DNA of 64,000 bases, from NCBI RefSeq assembly GCF_014640075.1, contig NZ_BMGG01000001.1, positions 620,001 to 684,000 of the forward strand, read 5' to 3'. The DNA comes from Chelatococcus reniformis. Its GTDB lineage: Bacteria > Pseudomonadota > Alphaproteobacteria > Rhizobiales > Beijerinckiaceae. The translations under genes and the position numbers were made by a program. Below, in pieces: positions 17,079-27,028 of this stretch (positions within the stretch are counted from its first letter, which is position 1; the number at the start of each line of letters is the position of its first letter). Under the pieces are notes generated by a model, which was not told the origin of the DNA, did not search any database, and saw nothing but the letters and a program-made list of their open reading frames with translations.

Positions 17079-17440
17079 GCATCGATGCAAAGGAACTCTG
17101 CCGCCAGGCCGGCATCGAACCCCAGATGCTGGACGTGTGGGTGGCCACCGGCTGGGTGCGCCCGGCGGGCGCCACCGGAGGCCCGGGCTACGCGGGGGTC
17201 GACGTGGCGCGGGCGCAGCTGATCCGAGACCTCACCGGGCCGATTGGCGTCAACGACGACGGCATCGGCGTGATCCTCGATCTCGTCGACCAGGTGCACG
17301 ACCTGCGCCGGGCCCTGCGCGGCGTGAGCGCCGCCATCGCCGTCCAGCACGTGTCGGTCCGCCGCAGCATCCGCGCGGAGGCGGAACGGCTCGCGCGAGC
17401 GGACGCCGGCGAGGACGGGCCTGCCGACCCGGCCCGTTAG
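17075..17440 (+). CDS. cbpM: CbpM-like chaperone modulator
   Basis: A 121-residue protein of the MerR-HTH-like CbpM family. An N-terminal helical motif (LCRQAGIEPQMLDVWVATGWVRP) precedes a long amphipathic helix (about 63-105). CbpM binds the CbpA J domain and inhibits its co-chaperone activity. The ATGA overlap with cbpA implies coupled translation. The C-terminal 20 residues are Ala/Asp/Arg-rich and probably disordered. Confidence 0.82.
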   Translation: MSIDAKELCRQAGIEPQMLDVWVATGWVRPAGATGGPGYAGVDVARAQLIRDLTGPIGVNDDGIGVILDLVDQVHDLRRALRGVSAAIAVQHVSVRRSIRAEAERLARADAGEDGPADPAR

Positions 17441-17482
17441 TTCGGGATGATCGTGAATCAGCCCGAGCCAAGCGTTTGCCTT

Positions 17483-17530
17483 GAGCATGATCTTGCCCCA
17501 AAGCCGTACCGACTTTCGGGGATCATGCGC
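17483..17530 (+). repeat. ATGATC-type intergenic repeat, copy 2
   Basis: GAGCATGATCTTG, CCGTACCGACTTT and GGGATCATGCG form an imperfect inverted repeat, with ATGATC ends facing each other. It lies between cbpM (plus) and the amidase (minus). It matches, in opposite orientation, the element at 12486-12530. Confidence 0.65.
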
Positions 17531-17560
17531 TGAAGCGTCGGAGCGCGACCGCTTTGCGGC

Positions 17561-18985
17561 TCAGGCCACGCACACTGGCGGCCGCACCTGGGCCCACGGC
17601 CGGGCGGCCTCCAGATCGCGGGCGAGCTGCAGCAGCGTCGCCTCGTCGCCCATGGGCGCGACAATCTGCACGGCGAGCGGCAGCCCCGCATGCCATCCGG
17701 CCGGCACGCTGATGGCCGGTTGTCCGGTCATGTTGAACAGGCCCGTGTAGGGCACCGTGTCGAAGAGGTGGTTGAACCAGCCTTCGGCGCTGAGCGGCGC
17801 GTTCTGGTCGAGGAAGCCGATCTCCACCGGCGCATGACGCAGGCACGGCATGAGCAGTGCGTCGTAGCCGGCCATGAATTGGCCGAGCGCGCGGTTGACG
17901 GCGTTCATCTGCACGAAGGCCAGCTCGTAATCCATGGCCGTGAGTTTGGCGCCGGCCTCCGCGCAGGCAAGCGTCGCCGCCTCCAGGTTGTCGGCTGACG
18001 GCGCGACGCCCAGCATGTCGGCGAGACCAAAGGCGCCGGAAGCCAGGAAGCCCATCCAGGCGACATAGGTCGCCCGGCGCCAGGCCTCGCGGTCGAAGGT
18101 GGGCGCGGCCTCGACGACCACGTGTCCCTCCCCTTCCAGCAGCCGGGCCGTCGCGCGCACCGCCTCGGCGACATGCGGATCGGGTTCCGGCAGCCCCGGC
18201 AGATGCGCGGCCAGGGCGAGCTTGAGCTTACGCGTCGGCTGGCTGACGACCGCGGCGTAGCGCTCGGCGGGACGCGGGATGTCGAACATCGCCCCGATTT
18301 CCGGGCCCTCGACGCAGTCGAGCAGGAGGGCAGCGTCGCGCACGCTGCGCGTCACCGCGAATTCGATGCCCATCCCCATCAGCGGCAGCATGTAGTCCGG
18401 GCCGATCGGCGTGCGCCCGCGGGTCGGCTTGAGCCCGACGACGCCGCAGCTCGCGGCGGGGATGCGGATCGAGCCGCCACCGTCGTTGGCATGGGCCATC
18501 GGCACCACCCCGGCGGCCACGGCGGCGGCGCTGCCGCCCGACGAGCCGCCGGGCGAGCGCGTGACGTCCCAGGGGTTGCGGGTGGGCCCGTAGAGCAGGG
18601 ACTCGGTTGTCGCGTTGAAGCCGAACTCCGGCGTCGTGGTGACGCCCACCGTGATCAGCCCCGCCTTGCGGAAACGGGCGAACAGCTCGGAGTTCTGTTC
18701 GGGCACGTATTGGCCCGCGGCCAGCAGGCGGGTGCCCATGCGATGGGGCACGCCGGCGAGGTGCAGGACGATATCCTTGACCAGGAACGGGACGCCGGCG
18801 AATGGTCCGTCCGCCTCGCCGGCGAGCGGCTGGTCAAGCCGCTGCGCCATCACATTGAGGCGGTCGTTCACCGCATCGATGGCCGCGTTGGCGCAGGCAG
18901 CCAGCTCGTCTCCGGTGACCTCGCCCTTGCGCACCAGCTCGCTCAGGCCAACGCCATCGTGCGCGGCATATTCGGACAGCTTCAT
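17561..18985 (-). CDS. Amidase-signature family hydrolase
   Basis: A 474-residue amidase with the Ser-cisSer-Lys catalytic set visible: Lys70 in PFLVKD, the glycine/serine-rich signature GGSSGGSAA at 146-154 (cis-Ser149) and nucleophile Ser172 in GGGSIRIPA. It hydrolyses amides to acid and ammonia, or a similar acyl transfer. The sequence is close to the aryl/aliphatic amidase group rather than GatA; no gatC/gatB is nearby. The start at 18985 gives the usual N-terminus; an in-frame ATG at 19015 is an alternative. A LuxR-type regulator gene ends 73 bp upstream on the same strand. Confidence 0.88.
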   Translation of the reverse strand: MKLSEYAAHDGVGLSELVRKGEVTGDELAACANAAIDAVNDRLNVMAQRLDQPLAGEADGPFAGVPFLVKDIVLHLAGVPHRMGTRLLAAGQYVPEQNSELFARFRKAGLITVGVTTTPEFGFNATTESLLYGPTRNPWDVTRSPGGSSGGSAAAVAAGVVPMAHANDGGGSIRIPAASCGVVGLKPTRGRTPIGPDYMLPLMGMGIEFAVTRSVRDAALLLDCVEGPEIGAMFDIPRPAERYAAVVSQPTRKLKLALAAHLPGLPEPDPHVAEAVRATARLLEGEGHVVVEAAPTFDREAWRRATYVAWMGFLASGAFGLADMLGVAPSADNLEAATLACAEAGAKLTAMDYELAFVQMNAVNRALGQFMAGYDALLMPCLRHAPVEIGFLDQNAPLSAEGWFNHLFDTVPYTGLFNMTGQPAISVPAGWHAGLPLAVQIVAPMGDEATLLQLARDLEAARPWAQVRPPVCVA

Positions 18986-19058
18986 GAGACCTGGCTCCCT
19001 CGTCGTTGACGGCATCAGCCTGCATCGACGGGGATGCGGCCCCGATAGCGCATCTGCG

Positions 19059-20072
19059 CTATTGATCCGGCCGAAGAGCGAGAGTGGCGGCGAGGCCCAG
19101 CTTGCTGGTGACGCGCAGCTTGCCGAAGACCGCCCGGATGTGGTTGCGCGCCGTGTGCGGCGAGACGCCGAGGGCCCGGGCGATGTCCCGGAAGCTCAAG
19201 CCGCGCGCATAGGCCTGCGCCACCTGCCGCTCGCGCGGAGTCAGAGGCCGGGGGCGCTCCGCCTCGTCGATCTCCAGCAGCCCCAGCCCGAACAGCTCCC
19301 GTAGCCGCAGCCGGATCTGGTCGTCGCCGTAGCGGCCGCGGGCGACCAGCATCTGCGTCAACCGGGCCGGCAGGCGGCCGCCCGGCACATCGATGCCGGC
19401 ATCCGCCAGCCGCTTCAAGAAAGCGCCCGACACGTGCTCGAGGCGCCCGTCGAGGGTGAGCGTCGCCGTCGACGGGCCCGCCCCCCAGGCATTCGCCGCC
19501 AGCCGGTTGCGCAGCGCCACGGCGAGATGACGCAGGAACAGCCGCGCCTGGCCGACGTCCCCGGCAGTGAAGGCCGCGCCGGCCCCGCCGCGGTAGAGCG
19601 ACAGGAAGAGAAAGCCGTCCCGCACCAGGCCCGACGTCGTCACCGACGCGGCGGCGGAAATGCCGTGTCGGTCGAGCAGGCGGCGGAGCGCGGCCGGCGT
19701 CTCCTCCCCAAATTGCGCCACCGCATGGTCGTGCTGGCGGGCAAACTCCGCGGCGAGGGGGTCGAGGTCGCGGATGCGCCGCCACTCCTGGGCGAAGCCC
19801 TTGGGCAGCTTGTGTCGATATTCGCCGAGCAGCAGCGGCAGCCCCGCGCCGTCGAAGCTGGCATGGCCGAGCCAGGCGGCATCGAAGCCGAGGCTCAGGG
19901 ACAAGCGGCCGATGGCGTCATCGAGGAAGACGTTGGAAAGGGCCATGTCCGCCTGCGCGTGAAGCGCCAGCAGTGCTTCGTCGAAGGCGCCGACGGGCGC
20001 CGCCTGCCGCGCCGGCGCAGGCCCACCCGGGCGGATGGAGTTCAACGCTGCGCCCTCGTTGCCACATGCCAT
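19059..20072 (-). CDS. LuxR-type transcriptional regulator
   Basis: A 337-residue protein whose last 62 residues (276-337) form a GerE/LuxR DNA-binding domain (TPRERQVAQAYARGLSFRDIARALGVSP). The N-terminal 260 residues resemble no sensor I can name; no receiver aspartate pattern or autoinducer-domain motif stands out. The ATG at 20072 is the first plausible start, but no ribosome site is clear, so the N-terminus is uncertain. It lies upstream of the amidase on the same strand and may regulate it. Confidence 0.8.
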   Translation of the reverse strand: MACGNEGAALNSIRPGGPAPARQAAPVGAFDEALLALHAQADMALSNVFLDDAIGRLSLSLGFDAAWLGHASFDGAGLPLLLGEYRHKLPKGFAQEWRRIRDLDPLAAEFARQHDHAVAQFGEETPAALRRLLDRHGISAAASVTTSGLVRDGFLFLSLYRGGAGAAFTAGDVGQARLFLRHLAVALRNRLAANAWGAGPSTATLTLDGRLEHVSGAFLKRLADAGIDVPGGRLPARLTQMLVARGRYGDDQIRLRLRELFGLGLLEIDEAERPRPLTPRERQVAQAYARGLSFRDIARALGVSPHTARNHIRAVFGKLRVTSKLGLAATLALRPDQ

Positions 20073-20167
20073 GCCGCGACGCCCGCTGGAGATGGGTGAG
20101 CAAGCTAGTCCTGCCGCCGGGCTGTCGGCAAGAACCGCGCCACCGCTGCGAGCCCCGCGCTCGCGCG

Positions 20168-21001
20168 TCAGGCGAGCCGCAGCACGGCGGCGCCGGCGGC
20201 GATCACCATCACCGCCGCAAGGCGCGCCGCGCCGACGCGCTCGCCGAGCACGAGGGCGGAGATCGCTGTGCCGAACAGGATCGAGGTCTCGCGCAAGGCG
20301 GCGATGACGGCGACCGGCGCCGCCGTCATCGCCCAAAGGGCGAGGCCGTAAGAGACCAGCGTGCAGGCGCCGCCGAGAAGGCCGAGCCGCCAGCGGCGGG
20401 CGATCGCCGCACCCAGAGCGGGCCGCCGATGCAGCAGCGCCCACGCCACCAACGGCAGGCCGGTGAGCAGGAACACCCACAGCGTATAGGCGGCCGGCGC
20501 GCCCGAGGCCCGCACCCCCGCGCCATCGATGAGCGTGTAGGCGGCGATGACGACCGCGTTGGCGAGCGCGACGGCGACGCCCTGCCGGCTGCCGCCACCG
20601 CCGCCCGCCGCCATGGCGAGGACACCGAGGCAGGTGACGGCGATGCCGAGCCAGGCCCGCGGCGACAGCGCCTCCCCGATCCACAGCACGCCCACCAGGG
20701 CCACCAGCAACGGCGCCGCGCCGCGCATGAGCGGGTAGGTCTGGCTCATGTCGGCGACGTGATAGGCGCGCGCCACCAGCAGGTAATAGCCCACCTGGAC
20801 GACGGCGGAGGCGGCCATGAAGGGCCAACTCGCAACGGCTGGCGCCGGCAGCAGCGGCAATCCCGCAGCGGCCATGAGCGCCGCGGCGCCGGCCACCAGC
20901 ACCGTCATCATCAGCTTGTCGCCGGCGCCCTTGACGATGGCGTTCCAGGTGGCATGCAGGGCGGCCGCGAACAGGATGATGGCGAAGACGCTGCCGGACA
21001 T
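20168..21001 (-). CDS. DMT-superfamily (EamA) transporter
   Basis: A 277-residue protein with about ten hydrophobic segments arranged as two EamA repeats (about 1-135 and 145-277). RAYHVADMSQTYPLMRGAAP in the first repeat and ALRETSILFGTAISAL in the second are typical EamA motifs. It probably exports or exchanges a metabolite such as an amino acid; the substrate is not inferable. The start at 21001 places the first helix at the N-terminus. An upstream in-frame ATG (21088) would add a non-hydrophobic leader. Confidence 0.85.
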   Translation of the reverse strand: MSGSVFAIILFAAALHATWNAIVKGAGDKLMMTVLVAGAAALMAAAGLPLLPAPAVASWPFMAASAVVQVGYYLLVARAYHVADMSQTYPLMRGAAPLLVALVGVLWIGEALSPRAWLGIAVTCLGVLAMAAGGGGGSRQGVAVALANAVVIAAYTLIDGAGVRASGAPAAYTLWVFLLTGLPLVAWALLHRRPALGAAIARRWRLGLLGGACTLVSYGLALWAMTAAPVAVIAALRETSILFGTAISALVLGERVGAARLAAVMVIAAGAAVLRLA

Positions 21002-21103
21002 GGGCTGATTGATTCTCCGGACGGCGGGGCCATCCGGCCGTAACGCCCTGCAGCCGACACCGCCATCCGCCGGGAAGCCAAATTGCATATTGGCGCCGAC
21101 AGT

Positions 21104-21463
21104 CTACGGCAACTGGCTACTGCAGTCGCGCGCCTTCAACACCTGCCCAATACACTGCCCGGCCCAAACAACCGGCTCGTTCAACCTGGACAGAGACGGC
21201 ACGAGCAATCCAGCTATGACCAGACCGGCGGCAAACGAAAATGCCATGCGCCTTTTACCAACGACATACAGTCTTCTTGAAATTAAAACAAATCCGACCA
21301 CTTCGGTTAAGATATACATGTATGTCAAAAGTATTACTGGCGCCTCCAGCGGTTCGTTCAAAAATATGGAGACGACGAACGAGGCTGGAAACAACAATAT
21401 ACCGAAAAGTAACGGCTTCACTAAGAATTGGTCTGATCCATCTGTCGATATACCAAGAGACAT
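21104..21463 (-). CDS. Low-GC small membrane protein, unknown
   Basis: A 119-residue protein that I do not recognise, with three hydrophobic segments (about 17-35, 41-61 and 72-90) and a Cys-containing tail. AAGGCAAGGA lies just before the ATG. Base composition from about 21070 to 21500 is clearly more A/T-rich than the flanks and codon use is less G/C-ending. That fits recent acquisition or a relaxed region. It sits at the left edge of the box island beside a dispersed repeat. It could be a genuine gene or an orphan remnant. Confidence 0.5.
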   Translation of the reverse strand: MSLGISTDGSDQFLVKPLLFGILLFPASFVVSIFLNEPLEAPVILLTYMYILTEVVGFVLISRRLYVVGKRRMAFSFAAGLVIAGLLVPSLSRLNEPVVWAGQCIGQVLKARDCSSQLP

Positions 21464-21570
21464 TCCTTGCCTTCATGATTGACGGACGGCATCCACCGCG
21501 TGGTCCGCGACGCCTTGAGTTCTCCTGTTGCAGATGTCAAGCGAGCACGGTCGCCTCTAACCCTTCGAGC

Positions 21571-21664
21571 GGATGGATGCCTGGGTCAAGCCCGGGCATG
21601 ACGGTATGGCCGTGAGGTGCCGGCATCCCAGCGTCATGGCCGGGCTTGACCCGGCCATCCATCC
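21571..21664. repeat. GGCCGGG-type inverted repeat (dispersed)
   Basis: Two units face each other: one containing CTGGGTCAAGCCCGGGCATGACG (partly, 21580-21603), the other GTCATGGCCGGGCTTGACCC (21633-21652). Each has an internal GGG...CCC hairpin. The same family occurs at 54118-54231 and 62276-62302. It lies just beyond the 3' end of the acyl-CoA ligase gene. Confidence 0.75.
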
Positions 21665-21688
21665 ACTTGGAAACCTAGGTCGCGCGGC

Positions 21689-23611
21689 CTACCCGGCCTG
21701 GGCGGGCACGATCACCGCGGCGTCCGGCGGATCCGCGTGCAGCCGCTCCACCTGCCCGACGCGCCTGAGCAGCACCGCCCGCTGGTTGAGGTAGCCCTTG
21801 TCGGTGATCTCGCTGGCGTCGATCGACGGCGGCTCCAGGGTGAACATGAGGCGCGCCACCGCCGTCGAGCTGGCCGGCGCGACGCGGTTGTGGCGCGCGA
21901 GCGCGGCGGCGAGCGCGGCGCGCACCGCCGGATGCGCCACCACGGCCTCGGCCGGCGCGTCGGCAGCCAGGTCGGCGGCGAGCGCCCGGCAGGCGGCGAG
22001 GTTGGGGAAGGCGAGCAGGCCGATGGCGTCGCAGTCGTGGCCGGTGACGACGGCGTCGTCGAGGAACGGGGCGGCCGCGGCGAGCACGGCAATGCGCAGC
22101 ATGCCGACATTGACCCACGTGCCGGTGCTGAGCTTGAAGTTCTCGGCCACGCGCCCGTCGAACAGGATGCCCTTGGCCGGCACCTGCGGATCGGCGAAGC
22201 GCGCCGCATCGCCGGTCTTGAACCAGCCGTCAACAAAGGCCGCCGCGGTCAGGTCGGGGCGGCGCCAATAGCCCGGCGTGACGTTGGGGCCGCGCACCCG
22301 CATCTCCAGGCGCTCGCCGGACGGCGCCAGCATCAGCTCGCACCCGGGCAGCGGCAGCCCGATGATGCCGGCCCGGTCGGCCTCGAAATGGCCGCCGGTC
22401 ACACAGGGGGCCGTCTCTGTCATGCCCCAGCCCGAGAGCATCGGCACGACATGGCCGCGCGCCAACCGCGAACAGGCCTCGAGCCGTTGCCACAGGGGCT
22501 GCGGCAGGGCGGCGGCGGCATAGAAAATGATTTTCAGCCGGCTGAAGAAATGCCTGTTGAAGGCCGGGTCGGCTTCGAGCGCGTCGAGCAGGCAGGCATA
22601 GCCGCGCGGCACGTTGAAATAGGCGGTCGGTGCCACCGCCTTCAGATTGGCCACCGAGCGGGCGAACAGCGCCGGCACCGGCCGGCCCTCGTCGATGAAC
22701 AAGGTGCCGCCGTTGCGTAGCACCAGGTTGAAATTATAGTTGCCGCCGAAGGTATGATTCCAGGGCAGCCAGTCGACGATGACCGGCGGCTCCCGTTCCA
22801 GGAACGGCCAGATCTGGGCAGTGCTCTCCTGGTTGGAGCAGAGCATGCGCTGGGTGTTGATGACGCCCTTCGGCAGGTCGGTGGAGCCGGAGGTGAACAG
22901 GATCTTGGCGATCGTATCGGGCCCGACGGCGGCGTTCGCGCGGGCCACCGCCTCCGTCGGCGCCGTGGCGCAAAGGGCGGCGAATGGCGTCCCGGCGGGG
23001 CCGGCGGCCGGCCCGGCCGCCACGACGGTCTCGGCGCCGCCGAAGCTCACCGCCTCGAGCGCTGCGGCGTAGGCCCGGGGGTCGTCGACGAAGACGAGCT
23101 GGGGCGCCACGAACTCCGCGATGTAGCGGAGCTTGGCGAAATCGCGGCTGAGCCGCGCGTAGGCGGTCGAGACCGGCGCCACCGGGATGCCGACATAGGT
23201 GGCGGCGAGCATCATCACGGCATGGTCGATGCCGTTCTCGGCCAGGATCAGGATCGGCCGCTGCGGTGACAGCCCGCGGTCGAGGAGGGCCTGGGCCACG
23301 GCGCGGGTCCGCCGCTGCGCCTCGCCGTAGGTGAGGATGCGCCAGTCCTCGCCCGGCCGCGCCCCGGCGCGCTGGGCCAGGAACGGCCGGTCGGACGCCT
23401 CGTCCGCCCACCGGTCGAGCAGCCCGCCCAGGCTGCGCGGCCCTGCGTTGAGCGGCAGCGGCGAGCGCAGCACGAGGGCGCCGTCGGGCCGGCGCTCGAT
23501 GTCGACGCGCGCCGGCGCGAAATGGGCGGAGGGCCACGGGCTCTCCGGCGAGCCGGGAGGCACAGCCGGGCTGCTCAATGGAACCGACACGGCGGCGCCC
23601 TCGCTTTGCAT
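21689..23611 (-). CDS. AMP-forming acyl-CoA ligase, feruloyl-CoA-synthase-like
   Basis: A 640-residue ANL-family ligase that activates a carboxylic acid to its CoA thioester via an acyl-AMP. The P-loop [11 protein letters not shown] is at 239-249, GWGMTETAP is the A5-type motif, and FKTGD follows. The segment around [15 protein letters not shown] is characteristic of feruloyl-CoA synthases, as is the extra length. TGGAGGAAACAG precedes the ATG at 23611. It is divergent from the Liv-type importer genes and shares a control region with TGCA octamers. No enoyl-CoA hydratase/aldolase or vanillin dehydrogenase is adjacent, so the substrate may be another aryl acid channelled to the box pathway. 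Confidence 0.82.
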   Translation of the reverse strand: MQSEGAAVSVPLSSPAVPPGSPESPWPSAHFAPARVDIERRPDGALVLRSPLPLNAGPRSLGGLLDRWADEASDRPFLAQRAGARPGEDWRILTYGEAQRRTRAVAQALLDRGLSPQRPILILAENGIDHAVMMLAATYVGIPVAPVSTAYARLSRDFAKLRYIAEFVAPQLVFVDDPRAYAAALEAVSFGGAETVVAAGPAAGPAGTPFAALCATAPTEAVARANAAVGPDTIAKILFTSGSTDLPKGVINTQRMLCSNQESTAQIWPFLEREPPVIVDWLPWNHTFGGNYNFNLVLRNGGTLFIDEGRPVPALFARSVANLKAVAPTAYFNVPRGYACLLDALEADPAFNRHFFSRLKIIFYAAAALPQPLWQRLEACSRLARGHVVPMLSGWGMTETAPCVTGGHFEADRAGIIGLPLPGCELMLAPSGERLEMRVRGPNVTPGYWRRPDLTAAAFVDGWFKTGDAARFADPQVPAKGILFDGRVAENFKLSTGTWVNVGMLRIAVLAAAAPFLDDAVVTGHDCDAIGLLAFPNLAACRALAADLAADAPAEAVVAHPAVRAALAAALARHNRVAPASSTAVARLMFTLEPPSIDASEITDKGYLNQRAVLLRRVGQVERLHADPPDAAVIVPAQAG

Positions 23612-23670
23612 CTGTTTCCTCCAGGTAGCCCGCCAGGCGCGCCGATCGACCATTCGGCCTTTGCGGCGAA

Positions 23671-23739
23671 TGCATCCGCGGCTGTACGCACTATGCATTA
23701 TAATTCTTGCAATTCAAAAATTATACGCATTATGCTGCA
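23671..23739. promoter_or_regulatory. Divergent control region with TGCA motifs (candidate BoxR operator A)
   Basis: Four TGCA tetramers occur (23671, 23694, 23708, 23736). TATAATT (23699-23705) and AATTATA (23719-23725) form a perfect inverted repeat around TTGCAA. The octamer TGCATTAT is at 23694-23701, overlapping a TATAAT -10 for the minus-strand ligase gene. On the plus strand TTGCAA (23707-23712) and TATGCT (23731-23736) are spaced 18 apart. The octamer is shared with 33177-33184 and 36332-36339. BzdR of Azoarcus is known to bind TGCA repeats within palindromes; the link here is inference. Confidence 0.65.
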
Positions 23740-23792
23740 TGCCAAGGCGTGCGCGGCGGCAAGCTCGCGCGGACCAAGCCAGGGAGGATCGC

Positions 23793-25007
23793 ATGAAGGC
23801 CGAGGACGGCTGCCGGCTGCGCAGCACCAGGCGTGGGCTGTTGAAGGGCGCCGCGGCGTGGGGCGCGTTGGGCGTGGCGGGGCCGCTCGCCAAGCCGGCC
23901 CTGGCCCAGGCCGCTCCCCTGCGCGTCGGGCTGATGCTCCCCTACACCGGCACCTATGCCAAGCTCGGCCAGTTCTGCGACCAGGGCTTCCGCCTGTTCG
24001 TCGAGATGAACGGCGGCAAGCTCGGCGGCCGCGAGATCAGCTTCGTGCAGGTCGACGACGAGTCGAAGCCGGAGACGGCGACCGACAACATGAACAGGCT
24101 GGTCTCCCGCGACAAGGTCGACGTGGTGGTCGGCACCGTCCATTCCGGCGTCGCCATGGCCATGGTGAAGGTAGCGCGGGACACCAAGACCCTGCTGCTG
24201 ATCCCCAACGCCGGGGCCAACGATGCCACCGGCCCGCTGTGCGCGCCCAACATCTTCAGGACGTCGTTCTCCAACTGGCAGGTCAACTTCCCCATGGGGA
24301 AGGTGATCGCCGACGCAGGGCACAAGAAGGTGGTCACCATCACCTGGCGCTACACCGCCGGCCAGGAGATGATGGCCGCCTTCAAGGAAGGCTTCGCCCA
24401 AGCGGGCGGCACGGTGGTGGAAGAGCTGGCCCTGCCGTTCCCGGAAGTCGAGTTCCAGGCGCTGCTCACCCGCATCGCCTCCATCAAGCCGGACGCGGTG
24501 CACGCCTTCTTCGCCGGCGGCGGCGCAGTGAAGTTCGTGCGCGACTATGCAGCGGCCGGGCTCAAGGGGCAGATCCCGCTCTACGGGCCGGGGTTCCTGA
24601 CCGACGGCACCCTGAAGGCGCAGGGCGAAGCGGCCGAGGGCATCCGCACCACGCTCCACTATGCCGACGACCTCGACAATCCCGCCAACAAGACCTTCCT
24701 CGCCGCCTTCGCGAAGAAGACCAGCCAGGTCGGCGACATCTATGCGGTGCAGGGCTACGACGCGGCCGCCCTGCTGGCGGTCGGCCTCGGCGCCGTGGGC
24801 GGCGACTTCAGCCAGCGCGATGGCCTGGTCAAGGCCATGGGCGCGGCCCGGCTCGACAGCCCGCGCGGTCCGGTGACCTTCAACAAGGCGCACAACCCGA
24901 TCCAGAACATCTATCTGCGCGACGTCCGCAACGGCATCAACGCCTATGTGGCGGTCGCCCAGGCCAACGTCGACGATCCGGCCCGCGGCTGCCGCATCGC
25001 CACCTGA
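23793..25007 (+). CDS. Liv-type ABC substrate-binding protein, probable aromatic acid binder
   Basis: A 404-residue exported binding protein (Peripla_BP_6). The N-terminus has a twin-arginine-like signal, TRRGLLKG, followed by a hydrophobic core and PALAQA, so Tat or Sec export is possible. GLMLPYTGTYAKLGQ begins the mature fold. AGGGAGGATC lies before the ATG. It heads a five-gene importer operon (to 28483) inside the box island, which suggests benzoate or a related aromatic acid as ligand. Proteins of this class bind aromatic acids in other alphaproteobacteria. Confidence 0.85.
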   Translation: MKAEDGCRLRSTRRGLLKGAAAWGALGVAGPLAKPALAQAAPLRVGLMLPYTGTYAKLGQFCDQGFRLFVEMNGGKLGGREISFVQVDDESKPETATDNMNRLVSRDKVDVVVGTVHSGVAMAMVKVARDTKTLLLIPNAGANDATGPLCAPNIFRTSFSNWQVNFPMGKVIADAGHKKVVTITWRYTAGQEMMAAFKEGFAQAGGTVVEELALPFPEVEFQALLTRIASIKPDAVHAFFAGGGAVKFVRDYAAAGLKGQIPLYGPGFLTDGTLKAQGEAAEGIRTTLHYADDLDNPANKTFLAAFAKKTSQVGDIYAVQGYDAAALLAVGLGAVGGDFSQRDGLVKAMGAARLDSPRGPVTFNKAHNPIQNIYLRDVRNGINAYVAVAQANVDDPARGCRIAT

Positions 25008-25118
25008 GGTGGCGCGCGCCAGAGCGGCCCCTGTCGTCATCGGCCGGAGCGCGTCTTTGCGATGGGCGGTCCACCCCAGCGCGAAACGCCCCGCCCTCTC
25101 CTGCCCGGGCATGGTTCC

Positions 25119-25991
25119 ATGGACTTGCAGACCTTCGCCGTCCAATTGCTGAACGGCGTCCAGTACGGGCTGGTGCTCTTTCTGGTGGCCAGCGGACTCA
25201 CGCTGATCTTCGGCATCCTGGGCGTCATCAACCTGGCGCACGGCGCCTTCTACATGCTGGGCGCCTACCTCGCCTATTGGCTGACGGCGGCCACGGGCAG
25301 CTTCTGGCTGGCGCTGGCGGGCGGCGTCGCCATCGCCTTCTGTCTCGGCCTCGCGCTGGAGCAGCTGCTGGTCAGGCGGCTCTACGGCCGCGACCACCTC
25401 ACCCAGGTGCTGATGAGCTACGGGCTCATCCTGGTCATCGACGAAGCGCGCCAGATCCTGTTCGGCAAGGACGTGCATTCGGTGGCCGCGCCGGCGCTGC
25501 TCGCCGGCGGCATCCGGCTGACGGACCTCCAGACCTACCCCGTGTATCGCCTCGCCGTCTGCATCTTCTGCCTGCTGGTCGCGGTCGGCGTGTTCCTTCT
25601 CATCCACCGCACCCGCATCGGCATGATCGTGCGGGCGGGCGCCGAGAACCGCGAGATGACGCGGGCGCTCGGCATCCCCTTCGACACGGTGAACCGCACC
25701 GTCTTCGCGGCCGGCATCGCGCTCGCCGCGCTCGCCGGCCTCGTGGTGGCGCCGATCTCCACCGTCTTCCCCGGCATGGGCGACGGCATGCTGATCCTGT
25801 CGTTCGTCGTGGTCGTGCTCGGCGGCATCGGCTCGGTCGCCGGCGCGGCCATCGGTGCGCTCCTCGTCGGGCTGACCGACACCTTCGGCAAGGTGTTCTT
25901 CCCCAGCCTGTCGAGCATGCTGATCTATGTGGTCATGGCGCTTGTCCTGATCTGGCGGCCGACCGGCATCCTCGGCCGGCGAGAGGCGTGA
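25119..25991 (+). CDS. LivH-type ABC transporter permease
   Basis: A 290-residue inner-membrane permease with about eight hydrophobic helices. GLTLIFGILGVINLAHGAFYMLGAY (about 27-51) is the LivH signature, and GAENREMTRALGI (about 190-202) is the cytoplasmic EAA-like loop. It pairs with the LivM-type protein to form the channel. The ribosome site is weak. Its TGA shares one base with the next ATG (TGATG), so translation is coupled. Confidence 0.9.
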   Translation: MDLQTFAVQLLNGVQYGLVLFLVASGLTLIFGILGVINLAHGAFYMLGAYLAYWLTAATGSFWLALAGGVAIAFCLGLALEQLLVRRLYGRDHLTQVLMSYGLILVIDEARQILFGKDVHSVAAPALLAGGIRLTDLQTYPVYRLAVCIFCLLVAVGVFLLIHRTRIGMIVRAGAENREMTRALGIPFDTVNRTVFAAGIALAALAGLVVAPISTVFPGMGDGMLILSFVVVVLGGIGSVAGAAIGALLVGLTDTFGKVFFPSLSSMLIYVVMALVLIWRPTGILGRREA

Positions 25992-27028
25992 TGACCGCCC
26001 CCGCCGACAGGCACTCCTGGCTCGTCCTCGCGCTGCTGCTGGTGCTCGCCGCGCTGCCGCTGCTGGCGCCCGGCTATTACGTGCAGTTCGCCACCAAGAT
26101 CCTGCTGATGGGCATCGCCGCCATGGCCCTCAACCTGGTCGTCGGCTTCGGCGGCCTGGTCAGCCTCTGCCACGGCGCCTTCTTCGGTCTCGCCGGCTAT
26201 GTGCTGGCGCTGACCGCCCCGCGCTACGACCCGGCGGCCCTGTGGTGGAGCCTGCCGTTCGCCGTCGCCGCCGTCGCCCTGGTCGCGCTCGTCATCGGCG
26301 CGCTGTCCCTGCGCACGCGCGGCCTCTACTTCATCATGGTGACGCTCGCCTTCGGCGAGATGCTGTTCTACCTGTTCCAGGACGCCGGCTTCGCCGGCGG
26401 CTCGGACGGCACCTTCATCCACTACAAGCCCGAGCTCGCCGTGGCGGGGCTGACGCTGGTCGACCTGGAGGCGCCGGCCCAGTTCTTCTGGCTGGTGCTG
26501 GCGCTGGCGGCAGGCGTGATCCTCCTGCTCCGCCATCTCCTCGCGGCGCCGTTCGGGCGGGCGCTGCGGGCCGCCCGCGACAACGAGCGGCGTGCCCGCG
26601 CGCTCGGCTTTCCGATCTACCGCCTCCAGCTCGGCGCCTTCGTGCTGTCGGGCGCGCTCACGGCGCTGGCCGGCTACTTCGCCGCCGCGCAATTCGGCTT
26701 CGTGGCGCCGCAGATGCTGGGATGGCACCTGTCGGCGATCCTCCTGGTGATGGTCGTCCTCGGCGGGCTGCGCACGGTCGCCGGCCCGCTGCTCGGCGCG
26801 GCGGCGCTGATGGGGCTGGAAGAGGTGCTGAAGCTCGCGACCGAGCATTGGAAGCTGGTGGAGGGGCTGGCGATCATCGGCATCGTCCTGGTGTCCCCGG
26901 CCGGGCTGCGCCGGCTCGCCACGGCCGCCTTCGGCGCATCCGCCAGCGGGGGTGAGCACCTCGCCGCGCCGCCGCGCAGCACGGCCGAGGACACGACCGC
27001 CACGGACAGGTCCATCCGCCATGCCTGA
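25991..27028 (+). CDS. LivM-type ABC transporter permease
   Basis: A 345-residue permease with about nine hydrophobic segments. MALNLVVGFGGLVSLCHGAFFGLAGY (in parts, about 45-70) is the LivM-family core. RAARDNERRARALGF is the coupling loop. The last 30 residues are a hydrophilic Ala/Ser/Thr tail. The gene starts on the last base of the LivH stop codon and overlaps the ATPase gene downstream by eight bases. That indicates a tightly packed operon. Confidence 0.9.
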   Translation: MTAPADRHSWLVLALLLVLAALPLLAPGYYVQFATKILLMGIAAMALNLVVGFGGLVSLCHGAFFGLAGYVLALTAPRYDPAALWWSLPFAVAAVALVALVIGALSLRTRGLYFIMVTLAFGEMLFYLFQDAGFAGGSDGTFIHYKPELAVAGLTLVDLEAPAQFFWLVLALAAGVILLLRHLLAAPFGRALRAARDNERRARALGFPIYRLQLGAFVLSGALTALAGYFAAAQFGFVAPQMLGWHLSAILLVMVVLGGLRTVAGPLLGAAALMGLEEVLKLATEHWKLVEGLAIIGIVLVSPAGLRRLATAAFGASASGGEHLAAPPRSTAEDTTATDRSIRHA

